Positions 24,438 to 33,774 of a stretch of DNA of 64,000 nucleotides are shown here, one piece after another; the stretch's first letter is position 1; every line of letters starts with the position of its first letter. Position numbers and translations under genes: made by a program. The notes beneath the pieces were generated by a model. It was not told where the DNA came from and ran no database searches. It saw only the letters and a program-made list of their open reading frames with translations. Origin of the DNA: Pseudomonas mosselii (lineage in GTDB: Bacteria; Pseudomonadota; Gammaproteobacteria; Pseudomonadales; Pseudomonadaceae); the NCBI RefSeq assembly GCF_003205295.1, contig NZ_QJRP01000006.1:186001-250000 (forward strand). The letters are read 5' to 3'.

Positions 24438-25349
24438 ATGAGTAAAGTGAATGTACTGGTCGTGGACGATGCCCCGTTCATCCGCGACCTGGTAAGGAAG
24501 TGCCTGCGCAATGCCTTCCCCGGCATGGTGATCGAGGACGCGGTCAATGGCCGCAAGGCCATGGCCATGCTGAGCAAGGAGCGTTTCGACCTGGTCCTGT
24601 GCGACTGGGAGATGCCGGAGATGTCCGGCCTCGAACTGCTGACCTGGTGCCGCCAGCAGGAAGAGATGAAGACCATGCAGTTCATCATGGTGACCAGCCG
24701 TGGTGACAAGGAAAACGTGATCCAGGCCATCCAGGCCGGTGTTTCCGATTTCGTCGGCAAGCCGTTCACCAACGAACAGCTGCTGACCAAGGTGAAGAAG
24801 TCGCTGACCAAGATCGGCAAGCTCGACAGCCTGATGTCCAGCGCGCCGGCGCGGGTCAACTCGGCGTTCGCCAACGACTCGCTCAGCGCCCTGACCGGCG
24901 GTCGTCCGGACGCTGCCAAGGTGACTGCGCCTGCCGCCGCGCCCGTGGCAGCAGCGGCCAAGCCGCTGATCAACGCCCCCACGCCCAAGACTGCCGCTGC
25001 GGCGGCCCAGACAGGCCGTGGCCAAGGCCAACTGCGCCTGTCCAGCGGAACCCAGCCATGCATGATCAAGGCCCTGAGCCTCAAGGAAGCCCTGCTGGTG
25101 GTGCGCCGCGGCACCAACCTGCCACAGGTGCTTGAAGGCGCGGTGCTGGACCTGGAGCAAGGCGAGAATGCCGAAACGGCGCGGCTGAACGGCTACCTGC
25201 ACGCCATTGCGGCGCTGGAGCCTAAGCCCGAGAGCGACTGGCTGCAGCTGACCTTCAAGTTCGTCGACCAGGATGCGCAGAAGCTCGACTACCTGTCGCG
25301 GCTGATCGCCCGCGGCACGGCGCAGAAGCACTTCACGCCCGGGGCCTGA
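24438..25349 (+). CDS. CheY-like response regulator with C-terminal PilZ-like domain
   Basis: The 303-residue product has a receiver domain at residues 1-125: VVDDAPFIRDLV supplies the acidic pair, LVLCDWEMPEMSG the phosphorylatable aspartate near residue 57, MVTSRGDK the switch threonine/serine, and FVGKPF the lysine. An Ala/Pro-rich linker (about 150-195) follows. The C-terminal domain of about 105 residues (QLRLSSGTQPCMIKALSLKEALLVVRRG...) has a PilZ-like look but lacks a clear RxxxR c-di-GMP signature in what I can read. No kinase gene is adjacent. The output and partner are unknown. It is a separate unit after the phoU terminator. Confidence 0.8.
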   Translation: MSKVNVLVVDDAPFIRDLVRKCLRNAFPGMVIEDAVNGRKAMAMLSKERFDLVLCDWEMPEMSGLELLTWCRQQEEMKTMQFIMVTSRGDKENVIQAIQAGVSDFVGKPFTNEQLLTKVKKSLTKIGKLDSLMSSAPARVNSAFANDSLSALTGGRPDAAKVTAPAAAPVAAAAKPLINAPTPKTAAAAAQTGRGQGQLRLSSGTQPCMIKALSLKEALLVVRRGTNLPQVLEGAVLDLEQGENAETARLNGYLHAIAALEPKPESDWLQLTFKFVDQDAQKLDYLSRLIARGTAQKHFTPGA

Positions 25350-25380
25350 TGGCCTGGGTTGGATAGGTGGACGTGAACCC

Positions 25381-25452
25381 TGTGGGAGCGGGTTTACCCG
25401 CGAATACGATGGTGCTGTCGCCGACGCATTCGCGGGTGAACCCGCTCCCACA
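25381..25452. repeat. REP pair, family A
   Basis: Inverted 'gggagcgggtttacccgcgaat' units with a short spacer, after the response-regulator gene. Confidence 0.9.
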
Positions 25453-25495
25453 GAGATCAATGCTCTCTGCTTGATCCTCTGAAACTTCCGACCAG

Positions 25496-25512
25496 CTGTC
25501 ACAACTTGTCTT
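25496..25512 (+). promoter_or_regulatory. Possible Pho-box-like sequence before the M23 peptidase gene
   Basis: CTGTCAC followed by TTGTCTT, with a 10-base rather than 11-base period, 52 bases before the start codon. The spacing defect makes PhoB control doubtful. Confidence 0.25.
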
Positions 25513-25563
25513 TATTCCGGCTGCTAGGCTTCGACAGAACACAACTGTCAAAAAGCCACCATC

Positions 25564-26463
25564 ATGCCGCCCGCCCGCCTGCTGCTGTTCTGTGCCTTGC
25601 TCACGGCCTCGGCGTCGAGCCTGGGCATGACCGTCTACAAGACCACCGACACCTTCGGCGTGGTCTCCTATTCCGACCGCCCGAGCCCGGGGGCCAAGGC
25701 CTTCGTGTTCCGTGAGCCCATGGTCGAGCGCCTGGATGGCCAGGTTCGCCTGAAGACCGAGCCCTTTGCCGGCGGTGTGCGCTTTGTCGCCCGCAACGAA
25801 CTGTTCGTGCCGATGGAGGTGGAACTGCGCGTGGAGCGCCTGGCCAACGCCCAGGGTGGCAACGCCCCGCGCATCGTCCGACGCCTGGTTCCGCCGCGCT
25901 CGACCCAACTGCTCAGCGTGGTCCAGGCCCGCCAGGGGAGCAGCCTCAGGTACGACACCAAGTTTCGCTATGCCATGGGCGATCCGGGCCAGCGCCCGCA
26001 GGGCTATCGCTACCCCTTCCCCTGGAGGGGCGGGCCGTTCCGCCTGAGCCAGGGGCCCAATGGCCGTTTCAGCCACTTCGGGCCCAAGGGGCGCTACGCC
26101 ATGGACATCGCCATGCCCGAAGGCACACCGATTATCGCGGCGCGGGGTGGGGTGGTGGTGAAGATCGAGAACAACCAGACCGGACGGGGCAACAACCCGG
26201 CGGGCAACTTCGTCAGGATCCTGCACCCGGACGGCACCATGGGCGTGTACCTGCACCTGATGCGTGGTTCGGTGGTGGTGGGCGAGGGGCAGCGGGTGGC
26301 CCAGGGGCAGGCGCTGGCCAAGTCGGGCAACACCGGCAACAGCAGCGGGCCGCACCTGCATTTCGTGGTGCAGCGCAATGTGGGGTTGGCGCTGGAGTCG
26401 ATACCGTATCAGTTCGACCGGCCGATTGGCGGGTTGCCGGATTTTACTGCCGGCAACCCTTGA
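25564..26463 (+). CDS. Secreted M23 (LytM/NlpD-like) peptidase
   Basis: The 299-residue product has a signal peptide (MPPARLLLFCALLTASASSLG). A DUF4124-like N-terminal part (VYKTTDTFGVVSYSDRPSPGAK) follows, then an immunoglobulin-like central region. The M23 domain runs from about residue 160 to 290. Zinc ligands are expected in SHFGPKGRYAMDIAMPEGTP (H...D) and SGPHLHFVVQ (HxH), all present, so it looks catalytically competent. M23 enzymes cut peptidoglycan cross-links in the periplasm. It stands alone between two REP loci. Confidence 0.9.
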   Translation: MPPARLLLFCALLTASASSLGMTVYKTTDTFGVVSYSDRPSPGAKAFVFREPMVERLDGQVRLKTEPFAGGVRFVARNELFVPMEVELRVERLANAQGGNAPRIVRRLVPPRSTQLLSVVQARQGSSLRYDTKFRYAMGDPGQRPQGYRYPFPWRGGPFRLSQGPNGRFSHFGPKGRYAMDIAMPEGTPIIAARGGVVVKIENNQTGRGNNPAGNFVRILHPDGTMGVYLHLMRGSVVVGEGQRVAQGQALAKSGNTGNSSGPHLHFVVQRNVGLALESIPYQFDRPIGGLPDFTAGNP

Positions 26464-26467
26464 GGCT

Positions 26468-26528
26468 TTCGCGGCACAAGGCCGCTCCTACAGGGGAATG
26501 CGATCTACTGTAGGAGCGGCCTTGCCGA
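26468..26528. repeat. REP pair, family B variant ('gctcctacag' form)
   Basis: Two inverted units that carry 'taggagcggccttg' instead of 'gggagcggccttg', between convergent genes. Confidence 0.88.
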
Positions 26529-26573
26529 GGCGTCGGACCGGCCGGAAAGGGCTGCAAAGCAGCCCCAGGGATA

Positions 26574-27914
26574 TCAATCGAGCTTGAGCACCTTGGCCAG
26601 CACGATCTTCGGCCCTTTCATCTTCTTGATGATGATGCGCAGGCCGTCGACCTCCAGCACTTCCTCTTCCTCGGGCACGCGCTTGAGGGTCTCGTAGACC
26701 AGGCCGGCCAGGGTTTCCGCCTCGATGTGATCGAGGTCGACGCCCAGCAGGCGCTCGACCTTGAACAGCGGCGTATCACCACGTACCAGCAGCTTGCCCG
26801 GCTGGTAGGCGAGGATGCCGCGCTCGGTCTTGCGGTGTTCGTCCTGGATATCGCCGACCAGCACTTCCAGCACGTCTTCCATGGTCAGGTAGCCGATCAC
26901 CTTGCCATCGGCTTCCTCCACCAGCACGAAGTGCGCGCCGCCCTTGCGGAACTGCTCCAGCAACTGGGACAGCGGCATGTGCCGCGACACGCGCTCCAGC
27001 GGGCGGGCGAGGTCTTCAAGGTCGATGGTCTCGGGCAGGTGGTCCCGCTCGGCCAGCTCCAGCAGCAGGTCCTTGATGTGCAGCAGACCGGTGAACTCCT
27101 CGCGCTCGGCGTCATACAGCGGATAGCGGCTGAACTTGTGGCGGCGTAGCAGGGCGAGGATTTCCTTCAGGGGCGCATGGGCGTCGATGCTGACCATGTC
27201 CTCGCGGGAGTTGGCCCAGTCGACCACCTCCAGCTCGCCCATCTCCACGGCCGAGGCCAGCACGCGCATGCCCTGGTCGCTCGGATCCTGGCCGCGGCTG
27301 GAGTGCAGGATCAGCTTGAGCTCCTCGCGGCTGTAGTGGTGCTCGTGGTGCGGCCCGGGCTCACCTTGGCCTGCGAAGCGCAGGATGGTGTTGGCGCTGG
27401 CGTTGAGCAGGTAGATGGCCGGGTACATTGCCCAGTAGAACAGGTAAAGCGGCACGGCAGTCCACAGCGACAGCAGCTCGGGCTTGCGGATCGCCCACGA
27501 CTTCGGTGCCAGCTCGCCGACCACGATGTGCAGGTAGGAGATCACGAAGAAGGCGACGAAGAACGAGATCGCCTTGATCAGCTCGGGGCTGTCCACGCCC
27601 ACGGCGGCCAGCAGCGGCTCGAGCAGGTGGGCGAACGCCGGCTCGCCGACCCAGCCCAGGCCCAGGGAGGCGAGGGTGATGCCCAGTTGGCAGGCCGACA
27701 GGTAGGCGTCGAGCTGGTTGTGCACCTTGCGCAGGATGCTGCCACGCCAGCCGTGCAGCTCGGCGATGGATTCGACCCGGGTGGAACGCAGCTTGACCAT
27801 GGCGAACTCGGCGGCAACGAAGAAGCCGTTGAGCAGCACCAGGAACAGGGCGAAGAGAATCATGCCGAAATCGGCGAATAACGAGGTGAGGCTGATACCA
27901 GGGGAAGGGTCCAT
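26574..27914 (-). CDS. CorC/HlyC-family (UPF0053) membrane protein with CBS pair
   Basis: The 446-residue protein has an N-terminal DUF21 membrane domain with four helices (residues about 12-200; ALFLVLLNGFFVAAEFAMVKLRSTRVE, ISFFVAFFVISYLHIVVGELAPKSWAI). A tandem CBS domain follows (about 225-345; MVSIDAHAPLKEILALLRRHKFSRYPLYD and HFVLVEEADGKVIGYLTMEDVLEVLVGDI). The small CorC_HlyC domain ends the protein (about 360-440; DTPLFKVERLLGV...AETLAGLVYETL). Homologues are linked to magnesium or cobalt homeostasis. Start at 27914; the longer frame crosses a terminator. A REP pair lies just after the stop. Confidence 0.92.
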   Translation of the reverse strand: MDPSPGISLTSLFADFGMILFALFLVLLNGFFVAAEFAMVKLRSTRVESIAELHGWRGSILRKVHNQLDAYLSACQLGITLASLGLGWVGEPAFAHLLEPLLAAVGVDSPELIKAISFFVAFFVISYLHIVVGELAPKSWAIRKPELLSLWTAVPLYLFYWAMYPAIYLLNASANTILRFAGQGEPGPHHEHHYSREELKLILHSSRGQDPSDQGMRVLASAVEMGELEVVDWANSREDMVSIDAHAPLKEILALLRRHKFSRYPLYDAEREEFTGLLHIKDLLLELAERDHLPETIDLEDLARPLERVSRHMPLSQLLEQFRKGGAHFVLVEEADGKVIGYLTMEDVLEVLVGDIQDEHRKTERGILAYQPGKLLVRGDTPLFKVERLLGVDLDHIEAETLAGLVYETLKRVPEEEEVLEVDGLRIIIKKMKGPKIVLAKVLKLD

Positions 27915-27952
27915 GATGGAGTTTTTACGGGGTCCGTCTTTGAATTGAAGAG

Positions 27953-27980
27953 AAAAAAAGTGCCAGCGATGGCTGGCACG
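27953..27980 (-). terminator. Rho-independent terminator downstream of phoR
   Basis: On the minus strand GTGCCAGC/GCTGGCAC pairs with a three-base loop and is followed by seven T. It would end the phoBR transcript before the CorC-like gene. Confidence 0.9.
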
Positions 27981-28029
27981 GGGGATCCAATGTAGCGGCT
28001 GGAGCCGCAAAAGCAAAGGGGAGGCGTCC

Positions 28030-28096
28030 CATCGCGGGGTAAGCCCGCTCCCACGATCGCTGAGGTAACGCGTGGGAGCGGGCTTGCCCCGCGATG
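28030..28096. repeat. REP pair, family A variant ('gggcttgccccgcgat')
   Basis: Inverted units just after the phoR stop, between phoR and its terminator. Confidence 0.9.
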
Positions 28097-28098
28097 AT

Positions 28099-29406
28099 TC
28101 AGGCTTTGCTTGACACCAATTGCGCCGGTGCGAAGTGGCAGGTAAAGGTGCTGCCATGCCCCGGCACGCTGCTGATTTCCAGGCGTGCGCGATGGCGCAT
28201 CAGTACATGCTTGACGATGGCAAGCCCCAGCCCCGTGCCGCCGGTATTGGATGCGCGGCTGGAGTCGACCCGGTAGAAGCGTTCGGTCAGGCGTGGCAGG
28301 TGCTTGGCTTCGATCCCCACTCCCGAATCCTGCACGCTCAGGTGCGCGCCCTGTTCGTCGGCCCACCAGCGGATGCGGATATTGCCTTCGTCCTGGGTGT
28401 ACTTGACCGCGTTGAACACCAGGTTGGAGAACGCGCTGCGCAGCTCCGATTCACTGCCCTTGAGACGAATGCCAGGAGCCGCCTCCAGGCTGATGCGCTG
28501 GTTGCGCGGTCCGGACAGGGCCTGGGCGTCGTTCTTGATGGCGCCGAGCAGGGTGTCGACCAGCACTGGCTGGTTGTCGGAGGGGTAGTCGGTGGCCTCC
28601 AGCTTGGCCAGCAGCAGCAGGTCGTTGAGCAGGGTCTGCATGCGCGAGCCTTGCGCGCTCATCTGCTGCAGGGCGCGGCTCCAGCGTGGGTTCACGTCCT
28701 CGACGTTGTCCAGCAGCGTCTCCAGGTAGCCGGTGATCACTGTCAGCGGCGTGCGCAGCTCGTGGGAAACGTTGGCGACGAAGTCCTTGCGCATCTGTTC
28801 CAACTGGTGGATGCGGGTCACATCGCGTACCAGCATCAGGTGTTCGTTGTTGCCGTAGCGGGTCAGGTGCAGTTGCACGCGCAGGCGGTCGTTGATCGGC
28901 GAGGGGATCTCCAGCGGCTCGGCATAGTTGTCCGACTCGAAGTACTCCTTGAAGCGCGGGTGGCGCACCAGGTTGGTCACCGGCTGGCCGCCGTCCTGCG
29001 GGGTCTTGAAGCCCAGCAGGGTCTCGGCGGCGCGGTTCCACCACTCCAGGTTGCCTTCGCTGTCGAGCATGATCACCGCGTCGCGCAGGGCGGCGGTGGA
29101 CTCCTGGACCCGGTCGATCACCGCCTGCAGGCGGCCGCGCACGCGCTGGTCGCGGCGTTGCAGGTGGTAAATGCTGTCGAACACCTCTCCCCACAGGCCG
29201 TAGCCATCGGGGGGCGCTTCGTCGGGCTGGTGGTTGCGCAGCCAGTCGTGCAGGCGCAGCAGCTGCTTCAACGTCCAGCCCAGGTACAGGGCCAGGCCGA
29301 TGGCCAGGCTCCAGCCGTAGTAGCCGCTGACCAACCCGCCGATCAGGCAGACGGTGATCAGCAGGAGCATGTGGCGAATCAGGGTCGCGTGCCAGTTCTG
29401 GTTCAA
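28099..29406 (-). CDS. phoR: Phosphate-regulon sensor histidine kinase
   Basis: The 435-residue kinase has two N-terminal hydrophobic segments (about 13-50), a PAS domain (about 97-200; LRDAVIMLDSEGNLEWWNRAAETLLG), a dimerisation domain with phospho-acceptor His215 in FVANVSHELRTPLT, and an HATPase domain (N box LVFNAVKYTQ, G1 DSGVGIEAKHL, F box ERFYRVD, G2 GGTGLGLAIVKH). It phosphorylates PhoB under phosphate limitation; the periplasmic loop is minimal, as expected of a sensor that reads the Pst-PhoU complex. It follows phoB by 36 bases in one operon. Confidence 0.97.
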   Translation of the reverse strand: MNQNWHATLIRHMLLLITVCLIGGLVSGYYGWSLAIGLALYLGWTLKQLLRLHDWLRNHQPDEAPPDGYGLWGEVFDSIYHLQRRDQRVRGRLQAVIDRVQESTAALRDAVIMLDSEGNLEWWNRAAETLLGFKTPQDGGQPVTNLVRHPRFKEYFESDNYAEPLEIPSPINDRLRVQLHLTRYGNNEHLMLVRDVTRIHQLEQMRKDFVANVSHELRTPLTVITGYLETLLDNVEDVNPRWSRALQQMSAQGSRMQTLLNDLLLLAKLEATDYPSDNQPVLVDTLLGAIKNDAQALSGPRNQRISLEAAPGIRLKGSESELRSAFSNLVFNAVKYTQDEGNIRIRWWADEQGAHLSVQDSGVGIEAKHLPRLTERFYRVDSSRASNTGGTGLGLAIVKHVLMRHRARLEISSVPGHGSTFTCHFAPAQLVSSKA

Positions 29407-29442
29407 TTGACAGTCCTTGTACAGCGGGCGCTTGGGCTTCGA

Positions 29443-30132
29443 TCAGCTCTTGGTCGAGAAGCGATAGCCGGTGCCGCGGACGGTTTGTACCAGATTTTCA
29501 TAGGCTTCACCCAGCGCCTTGCGCAGGCGACGGATATGCACGTCGACGGTGCGCTCCTCGACGTAGACGTTGCCGCCCCAGACCTGGTCGAGCAGCTGGC
29601 CACGGGTGTAGGCGCGCTCCTGGTGGGTCATGAAGAACTGCAGCAGGCGGTATTCGGTGGGGCCCATCTCGGCCGGCTTGCCGTCGATGGTCACGCGGTG
29701 GCTGATCGGGTCGAGCAGCAGGCCGCCGACTTCGATCGGCGCCTCGCTGTCGCTCGGGCCGGTACGGCGCAGCACGGCCTTCAGGCGCGCCACCAGCTCG
29801 CGGGGCGAGAACGGCTTGGTGATGTAGTCGTCGGCGCCGACTTCCAGGCCCTGGATCTTGTTGTCCTCTTCACCCTTGGCGGTGAGCATGATGATCGGGA
29901 TGTCGCCGGTCAGTTCGTCGCGCTTGAGGCGGCGGGCCAGCTCGATGCCCGAGGTGCCCGGCAGCATCCAGTCGAGCAGGATCAGGTCCGGCTTGCGGTC
30001 GACGATGATGGCGTGGGCCTGTTGCGAGTTCTCGGCCTCGAGGCAGTCATAGCCGGCCATTTCCAATGCAACGGCGATCATCTCGCGGATAGGCGCTTCG
30101 TCGTCGACGATCAGAATGTTTCTGCCAACCAT
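29443..30132 (-). CDS. phoB: Phosphate-regulon response regulator
   Basis: The 229-residue regulator has an OmpR-type layout. In the receiver domain DDE and Asp54 in [13 protein letters not shown], the switch LTAKGEE and lysine in [11 protein letters not shown] are all present. The winged-helix domain (about 130-227) ends in [18 protein letters not shown] and VRGTGYRFS. Phosphorylated PhoB activates promoters with Pho boxes, including those found here before pstS, pstC and its own gene. I start at the ATG at 30132, 9 bases after AGAGG; a TTG two codons earlier is too close to that site. Confidence 0.97.
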   Translation of the reverse strand: MVGRNILIVDDEAPIREMIAVALEMAGYDCLEAENSQQAHAIIVDRKPDLILLDWMLPGTSGIELARRLKRDELTGDIPIIMLTAKGEEDNKIQGLEVGADDYITKPFSPRELVARLKAVLRRTGPSDSEAPIEVGGLLLDPISHRVTIDGKPAEMGPTEYRLLQFFMTHQERAYTRGQLLDQVWGGNVYVEERTVDVHIRRLRKALGEAYENLVQTVRGTGYRFSTKS

Positions 30133-30186
30133 GCTCAATTACCTCTCCCAGGAACGGTGTCTTGGCCCGCATTAGATAACGGAATT

Positions 30187-30204
30187 ATTGCAGCTGTGTG
30201 ACAG
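30187..30204 (-). promoter_or_regulatory. Candidate Pho box of phoBR
   Basis: On the minus strand CTGTCAC (30198-30204) is followed, 11 bases on, by CTGCAAT (30187-30193), about 55 bases before the phoB ATG. The second half is weak; the setting supports autoregulation. Confidence 0.6.
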
Positions 30205-30306
30205 GGTGTTGGCCATTCTGGCGACATTGCGTGACTGGACTAGGCTTCAAGGGGCCGCGAAGGCGGTGCGGACATTCAATCCACCCCCGAAACAATGGTG
30301 ATCCCA

Positions 30307-30678
30307 ATGACACGACATACGCTGAGCTGGATGGCCCTTTGCGCTGCGCTGGCAGTGCCGGGGGTGGCGTCGGCTCATCACGCCATGGAAAAGGACGGCA
30401 TGTGGGTCGATCATGACGGCATGACGCTGTACACCTTCGACAAGGATGCCGGCGGCAAGTCCATGTGCAACGGTGAGTGCGCCAAGAACTGGCCGCCGTT
30501 GATGGTGAAGAAGGACGACGAGGCGCCGAAGGACAAGTGGACCCACGTCACCCGCGACGATGGCTCGATGCAGTGGGCCTATGACGGCAAGCCGCTGTAC
30601 ACCTTCGTCAAGGACAAGCAGGCCGGGGAGACCACCGGTGATGGCATGAAGGACGTCTGGCATATCGCCAAGCCCTGA
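30307..30678 (+). CDS. Small secreted protein with YxFxxD repeat (COG4315 type)
   Basis: The 123-residue product carries a signal peptide (MTRHTLSWMALCAALAVPGVASA). The mature part has two copies of the LYTF-x-K-D motif (MTLYTFDKDAGGKSMCNGEC and KPLYTFVKDKQAGETTGDG), the hallmark of the COG4315 'secreted repeat' family, with a CxxxC pair and KNWPPL in between. The molecular function is not established. The cysteine is not preceded by a lipobox, so it is periplasmic rather than a lipoprotein. It is divergent from phoB. Confidence 0.85.
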   Translation: MTRHTLSWMALCAALAVPGVASAHHAMEKDGMWVDHDGMTLYTFDKDAGGKSMCNGECAKNWPPLMVKKDDEAPKDKWTHVTRDDGSMQWAYDGKPLYTFVKDKQAGETTGDGMKDVWHIAKP

Positions 30679-30694
30679 AGGTTGTTACCTGACC

Positions 30695-30769
30695 CTGTGG
30701 GAGCGGGTTTACCCGCGAATGCGATTTTCGCTGCACCATCGCATTCGCGGGTAAACCCGCTCCCACAGG
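30695..30769. repeat. REP pair, family A
   Basis: Inverted 'gggagcgggtttacccgcgaat' units between convergent genes (COG4315 protein and ubiA). Confidence 0.92.
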
Positions 30770-30781
30770 GTGCGATGAAGT

Positions 30782-31672
30782 TCAGCGCAACGCGTAATCC
30801 AGCACCACCCCGCCAAAGATCAGCAACCCCGCCCAATGGTTGTGCAGAAACGCCTTGAAGCAAGACTCCCGATCCAGCTTGCGCGTCGACCAGAACTCCC
30901 AGGCGAAGCACACCGCCGCCGCCAGCAGCCCGAGGTGGAACCAGCCGCCCAGCTCGAAGCGGTTGCCCGCCAGCAGCAGGCAGCCCAGCGACAGCAACTG
31001 CAAGGTCAGGATGATTACCCGGTCGGCCTCGCCGAACAGGATGGCGGTGGATTTCACGCCGATCTTCAGGTCGTCGTCGCGGTCCACCATGGCGTAGTAG
31101 GTGTCGTAGCCCACCGTCCACAGCAGGTTGGCGATGTACAGCAGCCAGGCGCTGGCCGGCAGCTCGCCGCCCGCGGCGGTGAAAGCCATGGGGATACCCC
31201 AGGAGTACGCCGCGCCCAGCACCACCTGCGGGTAGTAGGTGTAGCGCTTCATGAACGGGTAGCAGAACGCCAGGGCAACCGCGCCGAACGACAGCCACAC
31301 CGTGGTGGCGTTGGTGCACAGCACCAGCAGGAAGCTCACTCCCACCAGCAGGGCGAACAGCGCCAGCGCTTCGCGGGGTTTCACCCGGCCGCTGGCCAGT
31401 GGCCGGTCGGCGGTGCGCTTGACGTGGCCGTCCACCTTGCGGTCGGCGAAGTCGTTGATGCAGCAGCCGGCGGCGCGCATCAGCACCACGCCGAGGCCGA
31501 AGATCAGCACGTTGGCCAGGGTCGGCGAGCCGTTGCCGGCGATCCACACCGCCGACAGCGTCGGCCACAGCAGCAGGTAGATGCCGATCGGGCGGTCCAT
31601 GCGGCTCAGCTGGATGAAGTCCCAGGTCCGTGGATGCAGGCGGTTGAGTGACTTGAGCAGTTGCAGGTACAT
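30782..31672 (-). CDS. ubiA: 4-hydroxybenzoate octaprenyltransferase
   Basis: The 296-residue integral membrane protein shows both aspartate-rich prenyl-diphosphate sites: [20 protein letters not shown] (about residues 72-91) and [21 protein letters not shown] (about 189-209). It attaches the polyprenyl tail to 4-hydroxybenzoate in ubiquinone synthesis. Its ATG overlaps the stop codon of ubiC by one base (TGATG), so the two are translationally coupled and act in sequence. Confidence 0.97.
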   Translation of the reverse strand: MYLQLLKSLNRLHPRTWDFIQLSRMDRPIGIYLLLWPTLSAVWIAGNGSPTLANVLIFGLGVVLMRAAGCCINDFADRKVDGHVKRTADRPLASGRVKPREALALFALLVGVSFLLVLCTNATTVWLSFGAVALAFCYPFMKRYTYYPQVVLGAAYSWGIPMAFTAAGGELPASAWLLYIANLLWTVGYDTYYAMVDRDDDLKIGVKSTAILFGEADRVIILTLQLLSLGCLLLAGNRFELGGWFHLGLLAAAVCFAWEFWSTRKLDRESCFKAFLHNHWAGLLIFGGVVLDYALR

Positions 31673-32229
31673 CAGCGGTTCTCCTCCTTGGCCACGTGCC
31701 ACAGGGCAGGCAGGAATACTTCGGCCACCAGCAGGTCGAGGCCGTCGCGCTCGAAGCGCGAGCGCCGCCCCCACAACCCGGCGCTGGCGGCCTCGGCGGG
31801 CAGCCAGCCCTGTGGATAACTGCACACTTCGATAGGGTGGCGGACGAATGCCTGGTCACAGAACAGCAGTTCGCCCAGCGAGCGGCTGCCCAGGGTCTCC
31901 AGGTCCAGCCCGCCGCGCTCCAGCGCCGTGCGGCTGGCCACGCTGCGGGCGAATACCCACGGATGGCCGTGGCCGCGCAGGTAGACCTCGCGCACCCAGC
32001 CCTGCGCGCCAGGCGCCAGGCCCAATGCGGCGCATTCGTCGTCGCGCAGGGGCTGCCAGCCCTCGAACAGGGGCGTGACACTGAAGTGATCGCGGGAGAG
32101 ACGGGTCAGGCGACGGGTCAGGGAGCCTTCGTCGAACAGCCAGCCCAGGGTCGGCTGGTCGAGGGTGCTCGCCAGCTGCGGATACGCCAGCCACGCGACA
32201 GCGGCTGCTTGCGGGGTTTCGTACGGCAC
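31672..32229 (-). CDS. ubiC: Chorismate pyruvate-lyase
   Basis: The 185-residue enzyme removes pyruvate from chorismate to give 4-hydroxybenzoate, the substrate of UbiA. Family features are [42 protein letters not shown] and [19 protein letters not shown]. The best start is the GTG at 32229, giving [14 protein letters not shown] and the usual Pseudomonas length. The DnaA-box 9-mer TGTGGATAA occurs inside it at 31811-31819. It is the first gene of a two-gene operon. Confidence 0.95.
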   Translation of the reverse strand: MPYETPQAAAVAWLAYPQLASTLDQPTLGWLFDEGSLTRRLTRLSRDHFSVTPLFEGWQPLRDDECAALGLAPGAQGWVREVYLRGHGHPWVFARSVASRTALERGGLDLETLGSRSLGELLFCDQAFVRHPIEVCSYPQGWLPAEAASAGLWGRRSRFERDGLDLLVAEVFLPALWHVAKEENR

Positions 32230-32424
32230 GTCGGTATGCTTGATACAGGCCAGAGAGGCGGCGAGCTTAGCATGATTGCCATCGTGGCTTGCATACTGCC
32301 AGCAGGGCCAGTACAAAAGCCGACCAGAGATTGCACGGTGGTCTCCTTGCGGGGGCAGGCTTGCTCCGCGCCGAGGCCGTCAGCTGCAACGCACCCTTAA
32401 AGCCTGACCGAGGAACAGCAGTAA

Positions 32425-32592
32425 ATGAAGAAGTGGCAATGTATTGTCTGCGGCCTGATCTACGACGAGGCCCAAGGCTGGCCGGACGACGGCATCGCCC
32501 CCGGCACCCGCTGGGAGGACGTACCGCAAGACTGGCTGTGCCCCGACTGCGGCGTGGGCAAGAGTGATTTCGAAATGATCGCCATCGGCTGA
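32425..32592 (+). CDS. Rubredoxin
   Basis: The 55-residue protein is a complete rubredoxin. The iron is held by Cys6-x-x-Cys9 ([11 protein letters not shown]) and Cys39-x-x-Cys42 (LCPDCGVGK), with the conserved [11 protein letters not shown] and aromatic residues between. It is a one-electron carrier, most likely reduced by the reductase encoded 33 bases downstream. The ATG at 32425 follows GAGGAACAG. The partner oxygenase is not encoded here; these proteins can serve alkane hydroxylases or oxidative-stress pathways. Confidence 0.97.
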   Translation: MKKWQCIVCGLIYDEAQGWPDDGIAPGTRWEDVPQDWLCPDCGVGKSDFEMIAIG

Positions 32593-32625
32593 TCACAACC
32601 CTGGCTTGAAGAAGGAATGCACGAC

Positions 32626-33774
32626 ATGACGTCCCCCGTAGTGATCATCGGAACCGGCCTTGCCGGCTACAACCTGGCGCGAGAGTTTCGCAAGCTCGAC
32701 GGCGACACGCCGCTGTTGCTGATCACCGCCGACGACGGTCGCTCCTACTCCAAGCCCATGCTGTCAACCGGCTTCGCCAAGCAGAAGGATGCCGACGGCC
32801 TGTGCATGGCCGAACCGGGTGCCATGGCCGAGCAGCTCAAGGCCGAGATTCGCACCCATACCCGCATCAGCGGCATCGACCCGGGCCACAAGCGCCTGTG
32901 GATCGGCGAGGAAGCGGTGGAGTACCGCGACCTGGTGCTGGCTTGGGGCGCGCAGACCGTGCAGGTGCCGGTCGAAGGCGATGCGGGCGAGCTGATCTTC
33001 CCGATCAACGACCTTGAGGACTACGCGCGGTTTCGCGTCGCCGCCGCGGGCAAGCAGCGTGTGCTGATCCTCGGTGCCGGCCTGATCGGCTGCGAATTCG
33101 CCAACGACCTCAGCCTGGGCGGCCTGCAGTGCGAGGTCGTCGCCCCGTGCGAGCAGGTGATGCCGACCTTGCTGCATCCGGCCGCCGCCGCAGCCGTGCA
33201 GGCAGGTCTGGAAGGGCTGGGGGTGCGCTTTCACCTCGGCCCGGTGCTGACCCGCCTGCTACGGGCAGGTGAGGCGCTCGAGGCGCACTTGTCCGATGGC
33301 AGCGTGATTCCCTGCGACCTGGTGGTGTCGGCCATCGGCCTGCGTCCGCGTACCGACTTGGCGGCGGCGGCTGGGTTGCAGGTCAACCGTGGGGTGGTGG
33401 TGGACCGCCAACTGCGCACCTCCCACGCCAACATCCACGCCCTGGGCGATTGCGCCGAGGTCGATGGCATCAACCTGCTGTACGTCATGCCGCTGATGAC
33501 CTGCGCCCGCGCCTTGGCCCAGACCCTGGCCGGCAACCCGACCGCAGTGGCCTACGGCCCGATGCCGGTCACCGTGAAGACCCCGGCCTGCCCGTTGGTG
33601 GTGTCCCCGGTGCCGCCCGGTCACGAAGGCACCTGGGTGGTGGAAGGCAGCGGCGCCGACCTTAAAGTGCTCTGCCATGGCGCCGATGGCCAGCTGCTGG
33701 GCTACGCACTGACCGGCGGCGCGGTCATGGAGAAACTGGCGCTGAATCGCCAGCTGCCGCCTTTGATGGCGTAA
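32626..33774 (+). CDS. Rubredoxin-NAD(+) reductase
   Basis: The 382-residue flavoprotein has an N-terminal FAD-binding GxGxxG ([20 protein letters not shown]) and a second dinucleotide site ([22 protein letters not shown], about residues 145-166). The late FAD motif is [12 protein letters not shown]. It transfers electrons from NADH to rubredoxin. An ATG three codons upstream (32617) is immediately against the AAGGA ribosome site, so I prefer 32626. It forms an operon with the rubredoxin gene. Confidence 0.93.
   Translation: MTSPVVIIGTGLAGYNLAREFRKLDGDTPLLLITADDGRSYSKPMLSTGFAKQKDADGLCMAEPGAMAEQLKAEIRTHTRISGIDPGHKRLWIGEEAVEYRDLVLAWGAQTVQVPVEGDAGELIFPINDLEDYARFRVAAAGKQRVLILGAGLIGCEFANDLSLGGLQCEVVAPCEQVMPTLLHPAAAAAVQAGLEGLGVRFHLGPVLTRLLRAGEALEAHLSDGSVIPCDLVVSAIGLRPRTDLAAAAGLQVNRGVVVDRQLRTSHANIHALGDCAEVDGINLLYVMPLMTCARALAQTLAGNPTAVAYGPMPVTVKTPACPLVVSPVPPGHEGTWVVEGSGADLKVLCHGADGQLLGYALTGGAVMEKLALNRQLPPLMA

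Noticed and set aside
28120..30201. 693-codon plus-strand frame over phoR and phoB
   Set aside because: The minus-strand genes carry all kinase and regulator motifs; the plus-strand frame has none.
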